From positions 1 to 13,743 of the forward strand of contig JBAXSU010000090.1 in the NCBI GenBank assembly GCA_037130535.1: DNA of 13,743 nucleotides, in the 5' to 3' direction. Below are positions 7,501 through 12,702 of the stretch, in pieces. The notes below the pieces were generated by a model that did not search any database, had not been told where the DNA came from, and saw only the letters and a program-made list of their open reading frames with translations. The translations under genes and the position numbers were made by a program. The DNA is from VFMC01 sp037130535. Lineage in GTDB: Bacteria; Actinomycetota; Acidimicrobiia; Acidimicrobiales; Ilumatobacteraceae. Numbering within the stretch: the stretch's first letter is position 1; every line of letters starts with the position of its first letter.

Positions 7501-7971
7501 CCGGCCGTCGTCACGGTGGTGGGCTTCACCCGCTACGCCGTCGAGGGCGACCCCTCCACCAACGCCATCATCAGCATCGTCGACCGGGGCGGGCTGTCGC
7601 GCGACGTGCCCAGCCGGGTCGAGCGCAACGCCAACCTGCTCGGCACCAAGCGTCGCGTCGCCGTCGACCGCGAGGTGCTCGTCGCCCGTGGCCGCAGCGA
7701 TGGTCGCACGGTGGTGTTCGTGCCCGAGGTGAAGGCCGGGGCGTGCACCGGTATCACCCTGCTGCACGTGCAGTTCCACGACCACCTGTCGGCCGATGTG
7801 ATGCGCGGGGTGCTGCAGGGATACGACCGTCGCTACGACCGCCTGGTCGACTGGGTCACCGAGACCGAGGGCACGTTCCGCGATGATCGGCTGGCCGAAC
7901 TGTCGGTGGCCGATCTGCTCATCCTGCCCATCTCCGACGTCGCCGATCACTGGCGTAGCACCGGGTCGTGA
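4570..7971 (+). CDS. glmS: giant GlmS-type glutamine--fructose-6-phosphate aminotransferase
   Basis: GlmS makes glucosamine-6-phosphate from fructose-6-phosphate and glutamine. At 1133 aa this protein is nearly twice the usual 600-620. The N-terminus MCGIIAI gives the class II glutaminase nucleophile C2. RGRDSAG (157-163), HTRWAS (251-256; R253/W254 matching E. coli R73/W74), NG (289-290; oxyanion) and D313 complete that site. SIS1 (about 505-640) has SQSGTTTDT (569-577) and VASTKAF (622-628). SIS2 (about 685-830) has K710, E713 and H729, with the same 16-residue E-to-H spacing as E. coli E488/H504. The Schiff-base lysine is probably K933 in QAKTVTV, not at the end of SIS2. Extra blocks: about residues 10-140, 164-247, 830-928 and 939-1133; the last has no domain I recognise. 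Position next to glmM supports a GlmS role. The start is fixed by the Cys. Confidence 0.87.
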   Translation: MCGIIAITSRPSTRAVPDAATLLGLLDEALGADEVGDVALLTAQCDALLHGVPGVQALQGRSELIAALTARLDRLDDRVRATESLLEGAEAMTPDDIERAGADLIALRDATWAIRRDRLRTVQAVDDLAGRDAGTAAVAGYLAVQQALSAVDRLEVRGRDSAGLHLFVWNHGLSADDPAVAASIAARANDPLFQSGSVRLADGCLSFVYKAAAEIGELGDNTRVLRDAIRADSLLRLALSNPSARVSVLGHTRWASVGIISEPNCHPLNSEELEQTGGQQQCYTVAALNGDVDNHADLKVEHGLRIAGPITTDAKVIPALMARNAAHVGGDLTEAFRRTVASFEGSVAIGAAAAAEPERLYLALRGSGQALYIGLADDCFIVASEPYGVVEETARFLRVDGEAPSASGSRGQVFVLDAAHAGELTGVQRLAYDGTPLPVTGRDVAVAQVTTRDIDRGEAPHFLLKEIGEAPESFRKTLRGKIVDRGGVLHAEVGARALPADIAARLADGSITKVRVIGQGTAAVAGRSMADVLDLLAAGSLDIDPVTATELSGFRMQLDMSDTLIVAVSQSGTTTDTNRTVDLVRSRGAAVLAIVNRRNSDLTDKADGVMYTSDGRDVEMSVASTKAFYAQVAAGVLLACAITEAAGVGSDRRRHELLSSLRTVPSAMVEVIATRDRIAEAARRFAPSKRYWAIVGNGANAVAAQEVRIKLSELCYKSIACDITEDKKHIDLSSEPLILVCAAGLVGSTADDVAKEVAIYKAHKATPLVVATEGDERFAAASAVLSVPSLDPALAFVLSAMVGHLFGYEAALAIDASARPLREAREVIEHALSHSADADDIVRQVRAGVGPNADRFFDGLRTGVYDGHLEASTAVRLVGLLRDLASDSPLEAYQRATGSIATPGLLIDDLTAALTRAIEELTRPVDAIKHQAKTVTVGISRSDEGVLDRALVQEVLAAGVSRERISYRTMKVLADLDPAVVTVVGFTRYAVEGDPSTNAIISIVDRGGLSRDVPSRVERNANLLGTKRRVAVDREVLVARGRSDGRTVVFVPEVKAGACTGITLLHVQFHDHLSADVMRGVLQGYDRRYDRLVDWVTETEGTFRDDRLAELSVADLLILPISDVADHWRSTGS

Positions 7972-8348
7972 CCGGGCCTGCCATTCGGGGCATCGGTGTC
8001 GACGCAGTCGACATCGATCGCTTCCGTGCATCGCTGGCGCGTACGCCTTCGATGCGCACTCGGTTGTTCGTCGACGAGGAACTCGCCTACGTAGCGCCGA
8101 AGGCCGACCCGGCGCCGTCGCTCGCAGCGCGGTTTGCGGCTCGTGAGGCCGTGATGAAGGCGCTCGGCGTGGGTCTTGGTGCCTTCGGGTTTCACGACGT
8201 GTGGGTGAGGCGGGCAGAGTCGGGCGAACCCGAACTGGTGGTCACCGGTGCCGCTGCGGCGTTGGCCCACGCGGCCGGCGTGCAGCACTGGCATCTGTCG
8301 ATCACGCACACCGACCTTGTCGCCATCGCCTACGTCGTCGCCAGCTGA
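7968..8348 (+). CDS. acpS: holo-[acyl-carrier-protein] synthase AcpS
   Basis: AcpS transfers 4'-phosphopantetheine from CoA to a serine of acyl carrier protein, activating fatty acid synthesis. The 126-aa length and trimer-type AcpS motifs fit: GIGVDAVDIDRF (residues 8-19, metal-binding D12) and ARFAAREAVMKALG (54-67, metal-binding E60 and conserved K64). The conserved C-terminal SITHTD follows (about residues 113-118). The GTG start at 7968 overlaps the glmS stop by 4 nt (GTGA), indicating translational coupling; no separate ribosome binding site is obvious. It lies between glmS and nnr as in many actinobacteria. Confidence 0.94.
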   Translation: MTGPAIRGIGVDAVDIDRFRASLARTPSMRTRLFVDEELAYVAPKADPAPSLAARFAAREAVMKALGVGLGAFGFHDVWVRRAESGEPELVVTGAAAALAHAAGVQHWHLSITHTDLVAIAYVVAS

Positions 8349-8355
8349 CACCCGC

Positions 8356-8379
8356 CCGATGTCGATGAACGGCCATCGG
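8356..8379 (+). repeat. short inverted repeat upstream of nnr
   Basis: CCGATG (8356-8361) and CATCGG (8374-8379) form 6-bp inverted arms 12 nt apart, ending directly against the TAGGCT element before nnr. It could be an operator or a small hairpin; at 6 bp, chance is quite possible. Confidence 0.25.
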
Positions 8380-8391
8380 TAGGCTGGGGCG
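8380..8391 (+). promoter_or_regulatory. possible -10 element for a leaderless nnr transcript
   Basis: TAGGCT (8380-8385) is followed by 6 nt and then the ATG at 8392. There is no purine-rich ribosome binding site at a proper distance apart from the GGGG in the spacer itself. Spacing fits transcription starting at or next to the start codon. No clear -35 is seen. Confidence 0.45.
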
Positions 8392-9762
8392 ATGCTCCCG
8401 ATCGTCACCCCCGACGAGATGCGGGCCATCGACGCGGCGGCGGCCGAGCCGGTGGATGTGCTCATCGAACGGGCCGGCGCTGCTGTGGCGCGGGCAGCGG
8501 TGCGGATGCTCGGCGGCACCTATGGGCGCACCGTCGACGTCATCGTCGGGCCCGGCAACAACGGGGCCGACGGTCGGGTGGCGGCGCGGCTGCTCGCGAC
8601 CCGTGGCGTACGGGTGCGGATGCACGAGGCAGCCGACTGCCCAGACGTGATCGAGGGGTCGAACCTTGTGATCGACGCCGCGTTCGGTACCGGTGGCCGG
8701 TCCGGCTGGGTGGCACCCGAGGTGGGCGACACACCAGTGCTCGCTGTCGATATCCCGAGCGGCGTCGACGGGCTCACAGGGGCTGCCGGGCCGGGCGTGC
8801 TGCCGGCCGACCGCACGGTCACGTTCGCTGCATGGAAACCGGGCCTGCTGTTCGGCCCGGGCCGCGACCTCGCCGGCGAGGTGCAGGTGGCCGATGTGGG
8901 CCTGTCGGTCGAACGCGCGGGGGCCTACCTGCTCGAGCGCTCCGATGTGGCGGCCTCGTGGCCGCGACGGTCGGCCTCGGCCCACAAGTGGCGCGCTGCC
9001 GTGCGCGTGATCGCTGGCAGTGCCACGATGCCGGGTGCCGCCGCGCTGGTGGCCGGCGGTGCGCTGCGCGCCGGTGTGGGCATGGTGCACGTGTCGAGCC
9101 CGGGGGCCGAGGGGCCCGGGCAGTTGCCCGTCGAGGTGGTGCAGCGGCCACTGCCGGCCACTGGATGGGCCGACGAGGCGCTGCGCTCGGTCGATCGTTT
9201 CCACGCCGTGGTGCTCGGGCCCGGCCTCGGCCGTAACGACGACACCGCGGCGAGTGCGCGGTTCACCGCGGTGAACCTGCCCCTGCCGCTGGTGATCGAC
9301 GGCGACGGTTTGTTCGCGCTGGCGTGGAACGCTGCCGGAGCCGCGTCGCTGTTGCGTGACCGCACAGCCCCCACGGTGCTCACCCCGCACGACGGCGAGT
9401 ACCAGCTGCTCACCGGCAGCCTGCCGGGCGGCGACCGGATCGTGGCGGCCCGGCGCCTGGCGTTCGACACGCGCAGCGTGGTGCTGCTGAAGGGGCCCAC
9501 CACGGTGGTGGCTGCACCCAGCGGTGAGGTGATGGTGGTGGCAGCGGGCGACGAACGCCTTGCCACCGCGGGTACCGGCGATGTGCTGGCGGGCATCGTG
9601 GGCGCGCTGTTGGCCCAACAGGTGCCGCCGTTCCAGGCGGCCGCGCTGGCGGCCTGGGTGCATGGTGTGGCGGCGCGACGCGGCCCCGCGGTGGGCCTGG
9701 TGGCATCGGATCTGCCGGCACTGCTGCCGGCCGTGCTGCACGACCTCGGGGTAGCAGGCTGA
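8392..9762 (+). CDS. nnr: bifunctional NAD(P)HX epimerase / ADP-dependent NAD(P)HX dehydratase
   Basis: This two-domain enzyme repairs hydrated NADH and NADPH. The N-terminal NnrE domain (about residues 1-185) epimerises the R and S hydrates: it has GPGNNGADGRVAARLL (53-68), IDAAFGTGG (94-102) and VDIPSGVDG (119-127). The C-terminal NnrD domain (about 195-456) dehydrates the S form using ADP: it has IAGSATMPGAAAL (207-219), DGDGL (303-307), LTPHDGEYQLL (330-340), LLKGPTTVV (365-373) and the nucleotide-binding AGTGDVLAG (393-401). Total length is slightly short (456 against roughly 470-510), mostly in NnrE. The usual HKG at the start of NnrD reads HKW (198-200). It overlaps alr by one nt (TGATG), and the acpS-nnr-alr order is common in actinobacteria. 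Confidence 0.94.
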   Translation: MLPIVTPDEMRAIDAAAAEPVDVLIERAGAAVARAAVRMLGGTYGRTVDVIVGPGNNGADGRVAARLLATRGVRVRMHEAADCPDVIEGSNLVIDAAFGTGGRSGWVAPEVGDTPVLAVDIPSGVDGLTGAAGPGVLPADRTVTFAAWKPGLLFGPGRDLAGEVQVADVGLSVERAGAYLLERSDVAASWPRRSASAHKWRAAVRVIAGSATMPGAAALVAGGALRAGVGMVHVSSPGAEGPGQLPVEVVQRPLPATGWADEALRSVDRFHAVVLGPGLGRNDDTAASARFTAVNLPLPLVIDGDGLFALAWNAAGAASLLRDRTAPTVLTPHDGEYQLLTGSLPGGDRIVAARRLAFDTRSVVLLKGPTTVVAAPSGEVMVVAAGDERLATAGTGDVLAGIVGALLAQQVPPFQAAALAAWVHGVAARRGPAVGLVASDLPALLPAVLHDLGVAG

Positions 9763-10934
9763 TGAACGACTCCGCCGGCCGCTGGGCCTGGGCCGAGGTC
9801 GACCCGGCCGCGATCGAGCACAACGTCGCCGTGGTGCGTGCCGCTGCCGGCGGGGTGCCGGTGTGGGCAGTGGTGAAGGCCGACGGCTACGGACACGGCG
9901 CACTGCTCGCCGCCGAAGCGGCGCTGCGCGGTGGCGCCGCAGGGCTTTGCGTTGCCCTCGTGCAGGAGGGCGTGCAGCTGCGAAACGTTGGTGTGTCGGC
10001 CCCCGTGCTGGTGTTCGGCGAACAGCCCCCGGCCGAGCTCGACGCTGCGGTGCGCAATGGCCTCACCAGCACCGTGTACTCGCTACGTCAGGTGGCAGCG
10101 CTCGACGCCGTGGCCTGTGAGGTGGGGATGGTGCACTCGGTTCATCTGAAGATCGACAGCGGTATGCACCGGGTGGGGTGCAATCCCGACGACGCGCTGT
10201 CCATCGCCGCGGCGGTCGGTACGGCGCCGGGCCTGCGTCTCGAGGGGGTGTACAGCCATCTGGCTGTCGCCGACGAACCCGGTCATCCCTTCACGGCCCA
10301 GCAGGTGGCGGTGTTCGACGCGGTGCTGGCCCGTCTGGCCGACGCCGGGGTACACCCGCCACTGGTGCACCTCGCCAATAGCGCCGGTGCACTGGCCCAT
10401 CGTTCGTCGAGTCGCTCGTTGGTACGGCCGGGTATCGCGCTCTACGGCATCTCGCCCGGTGCCGGGGTCGACCGTCACGCCGCGGCGTTGCGGCCAGCGC
10501 TGTCGCTGCACGCCCGAGTCTCGATGGTGCGGCGGGTGCGGGCGGGTGAGGGCATCTCGTACGGCCTGCGGCACACGTTCGCCACCGACACCACTGTCGC
10601 TGTACTGCCCATCGGGTACGCCGACGGGGTGCCGCGCCGGTTGTTCGCCGTTGGTGCCGAGGTGCTGCTCGGTGGGCGGCGCCGCCCCATCGTGGGGGTG
10701 GTGACGATGGACCAGATGATGGTCGACATCGGCGACGATGATGTGGCCGTGGGCGACCACGCCGTACTCATCGGCCGGCAGGGCGACGACGAGATCACCG
10801 CCACCGAGTGGGCCGACCGGCTGGGCACCATCGGCTACGAGATCGTCTGCGGCATCTCGCGGCGTATCGAACGCCGGGTCACATGGCCGATGGCCCCGCC
10901 CCTTGGGGCCGATCATGCCCCGGTTGGCGATTGA
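9762..10934 (+). CDS. alr: alanine racemase
   Basis: Alr is a PLP enzyme that makes D-alanine for peptidoglycan. The 390-aa fold-type III protein has the PLP lysine K39 in AVVKADGYGHG (36-46), and the second catalytic residue Y267 in GEGISYGLRHT (262-272). It also has HLKIDSGMHRVG (128-139), ANSAGAL (205-211), RPGIALYG (222-229), GYADGVPR (285-292) and MDQMMVDIG (316-324). The C-terminal domain ends with IVCGISRRIERR; the last 17 or so residues are a variable proline-rich tail. Length is normal. The start codon shares one nt with the nnr stop, so translation is probably coupled. D-Ala supply here fits with glmM/glmS as a cell-wall precursor group. Confidence 0.97.
   Translation: MNDSAGRWAWAEVDPAAIEHNVAVVRAAAGGVPVWAVVKADGYGHGALLAAEAALRGGAAGLCVALVQEGVQLRNVGVSAPVLVFGEQPPAELDAAVRNGLTSTVYSLRQVAALDAVACEVGMVHSVHLKIDSGMHRVGCNPDDALSIAAAVGTAPGLRLEGVYSHLAVADEPGHPFTAQQVAVFDAVLARLADAGVHPPLVHLANSAGALAHRSSSRSLVRPGIALYGISPGAGVDRHAAALRPALSLHARVSMVRRVRAGEGISYGLRHTFATDTTVAVLPIGYADGVPRRLFAVGAEVLLGGRRRPIVGVVTMDQMMVDIGDDDVAVGDHAVLIGRQGDDEITATEWADRLGTIGYEIVCGISRRIERRVTWPMAPPLGADHAPVGD
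10892..10910 (+). repeat. GC-rich hairpin inside the 3' end of alr
   Basis: GGCCCC (10892-10897) pairs with GGGGCC (10905-10910) around a 7-nt loop; an alternative register pairs GCCCC with GGGGC around TT. It lies 22 nt before the alr stop and has no following T-tract. It might reduce read-through into tsaE, but it also encodes ordinary tail residues. Confidence 0.3.
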
Positions 10935-10943
10935 CCCGCCTCG

Positions 10944-10958
10944 TACACTGCGGTTGTC
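10944..10958 (+). promoter_or_regulatory. possible -10 element for tsaE
   Basis: TACACT (10944-10949) ends 9 nt before the ATG at 10959, in the 24-nt alr-tsaE gap that has no Shine-Dalgarno. It may start a leaderless or near-leaderless mRNA for the t6A cassette. The nearby TTGACC (10931-10936) is only 7 nt away and cannot be its -35. Confidence 0.4.
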
Positions 10959-11438
10959 ATGCTCACCCTGCACGCCACCTGTCTTGCCGACACGCACGCC
11001 ATCGCCGCGGCCCTGGCAGCGGTGGTGCGCTCTGGCGATGTCGTCGTGCTGGCCGGCGAGATGGGGTCGGGCAAGACGGCGTTCGCCCAGGGTTTCGGTG
11101 CTGCGCTGGGTGTCGACGAGCCCATCACCTCGCCGACGTTCAACCTGGTGCACAACCACCGTGCCGGCAAACTCACCCTGCTGCACGCCGACATCTACCG
11201 GCTCGGCACCCAGCACGAGGTGGCCGACCTCGCCCTCACCGAAATGGTCGAGGCCGACGGCGTGCTGCTGGTCGAATGGGGCGATGTGGTGGCGTCGATG
11301 TTCGGCGACCATCTCCTGGTGCGCCTCGAACCCGGCGACGGCGACGACGAACGGCGCGTCAGCATCAGCGCGGCGGGGCGCAGTTGGGCCGCCCGGTGGG
11401 AGCGCATCGGCGCGTCGCTCGCGAGGTACGCATGCTGA
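10959..11438 (+). CDS. tsaE: tRNA t6A biosynthesis ATPase TsaE
   Basis: TsaE is the ATPase that works with TsaB and TsaD in making N6-threonylcarbamoyladenosine at position 37 of ANN-decoding tRNAs. The 159-aa protein shows the Walker A motif GEMGSGKTAFAQG (residues 33-45, K39), the switch-like TSPTFNLVH (57-65), HADIYRL (76-82) and the conserved VEWGD (105-109). Length is normal. The ATG at 10959 gives the standard short N-terminal strand before Walker A. It overlaps tsaB by 7 nt. Together with tsaB, rimI and tsaD this is the standard actinobacterial t6A cassette; TsaC/TsaC2, which makes the threonylcarbamoyl-AMP, is not in this window. Confidence 0.96.
   Translation: MLTLHATCLADTHAIAAALAAVVRSGDVVVLAGEMGSGKTAFAQGFGAALGVDEPITSPTFNLVHNHRAGKLTLLHADIYRLGTQHEVADLALTEMVEADGVLLVEWGDVVASMFGDHLLVRLEPGDGDDERRVSISAAGRSWAARWERIGASLARYAC
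11423..11426 (+). promoter_or_regulatory. Shine-Dalgarno of tsaB
   Basis: GAGG lies 5 nt before the ATG at 11432, inside the end of tsaE. With the family N-terminus it supports 11432 as the start even though the frame is open far upstream. Confidence 0.6.
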
Positions 11439-12160
11439 TCCTGGGCATCGAGACGGCCACCGAGCAGGTGAGCGTGGCCATCGGCGGACACGAGGGCGTG
11501 CTCGGTCTGGTCGAGGTGTGCCGCGGTCGGCGCCATGCCGAGACGCTGGCGCCCGCGATCGAGTTCGTGTGCACCCAGGCCGATGTGCGTCTCGACGAGA
11601 TCAGCGTGGTGGCCGTCGACGTGGGCCCCGGGCTGTTCACCGGCATGAGGGTGGGTCTGGCATCGGCGAAGGCCCTGGCCCAGGCGCTACGCGTACCGAT
11701 GATCGGCATGAGTTCGCTCGACCTGCTCGCCTATCCGATGCGGCACACCGGCCGCACGGTGGTGGCGGTCATCGACGCGCGCAAGGGCGAACTGTTCTAC
11801 GCGTTCTACCGGCCCGTGCCGGGAGGGGTGCAGCGGGTGCTCGAGCCGCAGTGCGGCACCATCGACGACCTCATCGCCGAGGTGATGGCCCGGCGTGACG
11901 ACGTCATCTGCGTGGGCGACGGCGCGCTGCGTCACCGCGACGAGATCGTCGCCGAGCTGCGCTGCGAGGTGGCCGAGCAGTTCTTGTCGCGGCCCTCAGC
12001 TGCACCGCTCGTGCAACTGGCGCACGCCCGCGCGTTGCGCGAAGAGTGGGTGAACCCGTGGGAGATCCAACCCCTCTACATGCGCCTACCCGACGCGCAG
12101 ATCAACTGGAGCGTGCGCGCCACCGGCAGCACCGACAACACCGGCGAGTTGCCCCGATGA
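11432..12160 (+). CDS. tsaB: tRNA t6A biosynthesis protein TsaB
   Basis: TsaB is the inactive ASKHA-fold partner of TsaD and scaffolds the t6A complex. The 242-aa protein begins MLILGIETATEQVSVAIGG, contains VDVGPGLFTGMRVGLASAKA (starting near residue 63), and the central DARKGELFYAFY, all typical of TsaB. It is paralogous to TsaD in the same cluster: both start with LILGIET and both have VGPGL followed by a SAK/SAKT helix. The C-terminus, from about residue 205 on, includes EIQPLYMRLPDAQ, the usual TsaB ending, followed by about 18 additional polar residues. It overlaps tsaE by 7 nt and rimI by 4 nt (ATGA), indicating coupled translation. Confidence 0.95.
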   Translation: MLILGIETATEQVSVAIGGHEGVLGLVEVCRGRRHAETLAPAIEFVCTQADVRLDEISVVAVDVGPGLFTGMRVGLASAKALAQALRVPMIGMSSLDLLAYPMRHTGRTVVAVIDARKGELFYAFYRPVPGGVQRVLEPQCGTIDDLIAEVMARRDDVICVGDGALRHRDEIVAELRCEVAEQFLSRPSAAPLVQLAHARALREEWVNPWEIQPLYMRLPDAQINWSVRATGSTDNTGELPR

Positions 12161-12702
12161 GCGTGCTCGACCGCCTGCTGCACCGGCCCGGTGCCGACGA
12201 CGCGCTGGTGGTGGCTCCGATGCGCAAACGCGACCTCGGAGCGGTGATGCGCATCGAGAAGGTGTCATATCCGAAGCCCTGGACCGAGGGCGTGTTCGAG
12301 AGCGAGATCGACCTGTCGCGCCGCGGCGAGCGTTGCTACGTGGTGGCCCGTCGTGGGGGCGAACTGGTGGGCTACGCCGGGCTGATGTTCGTCGTGGGTG
12401 ATGCGCACGTCACCAACATCGCCACGTCGTCGCGCCACCAGCGCGGTGGCGTGGCCACGCGGCTGCTGGCCGAACTGGCGTGGGAGGCCATCGGGCGCGA
12501 CTGCCTGGCACTCACCCTCGAGGTGCGGGCCAGCAACACCGCTGCGCAAGAGTTGTACCGCCGGTTCGGTTTCGCCCCGGTGGGCGTGCGCAAGCGGTAC
12601 TACGAGAACACCGAGGACGCCATCGTGATGTGGTGTCACGACATCGCCGAGGCGCAGTATCGCGATCGACTGGCCCACCTGTGCCCCGAGGCCGTGCGAT
12701 GA
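12157..12702 (+). CDS. rimI: GNAT acetyltransferase RimI-like (ribosomal protein S18 N-acetyltransferase)
   Basis: RimI transfers acetyl from acetyl-CoA to the N-terminal amine of ribosomal protein S18. The 181-aa protein has the GNAT core: PMRKRDLGAVMRIEK, PWTEGVFESEI, VGYAGLMFVVGDAHVTNIA, the acetyl-CoA pyrophosphate loop HQRGGVATRLL (within about residues 91-102), then LEVRASNTAAQELYRRFGF and GVRKRYYENTEDAIVMW near the end, as in RimI. The first 20 or so residues, and about 18 after the GNAT core, are extra compared with the E. coli protein of about 148 aa. The ATG at 12157 overlaps the tsaB stop; an open frame further upstream is not RimI-like. Position between tsaB and tsaD is typical; exact substrate is inferred. 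Confidence 0.93.
   Translation: MSVLDRLLHRPGADDALVVAPMRKRDLGAVMRIEKVSYPKPWTEGVFESEIDLSRRGERCYVVARRGGELVGYAGLMFVVGDAHVTNIATSSRHQRGGVATRLLAELAWEAIGRDCLALTLEVRASNTAAQELYRRFGFAPVGVRKRYYENTEDAIVMWCHDIAEAQYRDRLAHLCPEAVR
12688..12691 (+). promoter_or_regulatory. Shine-Dalgarno of tsaD
   Basis: GAGG lies 7 nt before the ATG at 12699, within the last codons of rimI, and supports that start. Confidence 0.6.

Noticed and set aside
4701..7886. A 1061-codon open frame in another + frame inside glmS
   Set aside because: Arg/Pro/His-rich shadow translation with no family similarity; the glmS frame has all the motifs.
4633..8031. A 1132-codon open frame on the minus strand covering almost the whole of glmS
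   Set aside because: Its composition (rich in His, Arg, Gly, Val, Ala) has no recognisable motif. It runs antiparallel to a gene with clear catalytic motifs. Long antisense open frames are an expected by-product of high-GC codon bias.
8302..9903. 533-codon minus-strand open frame opposite nnr
   Set aside because: Same low-complexity Arg/His/Gly-rich character; no start signals or motifs, and nnr on the + strand is well supported.
10892..10910. Intrinsic terminator at the end of alr
   Set aside because: The hairpin is strong but inside the coding sequence and lacks a T-tract; kept only as a repeat.
10931..10949. TTGACC ... TACACT as a conventional sigma70 promoter before tsaE
   Set aside because: The spacer is only 7 nt, far short of 16-18; only the TACACT part is retained as a weak candidate.
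10083..11312. 409-codon minus-strand open frame opposite alr and tsaE
   Set aside because: It crosses two well-supported + strand genes and has no recognisable protein features.
10808..11431. 208-codon upstream extension of the tsaB frame
   Set aside because: It lies inside alr and tsaE, translates to Arg/His-rich sequence, and TsaB proteins start with the LILGIET strand found at 11432.
12480..12698. 73-codon upstream extension of the tsaD frame
   Set aside because: It lies inside rimI and does not resemble TsaD, which normally starts within about 15 residues of the LGIETSCDET motif; a GAGG site precedes 12699.
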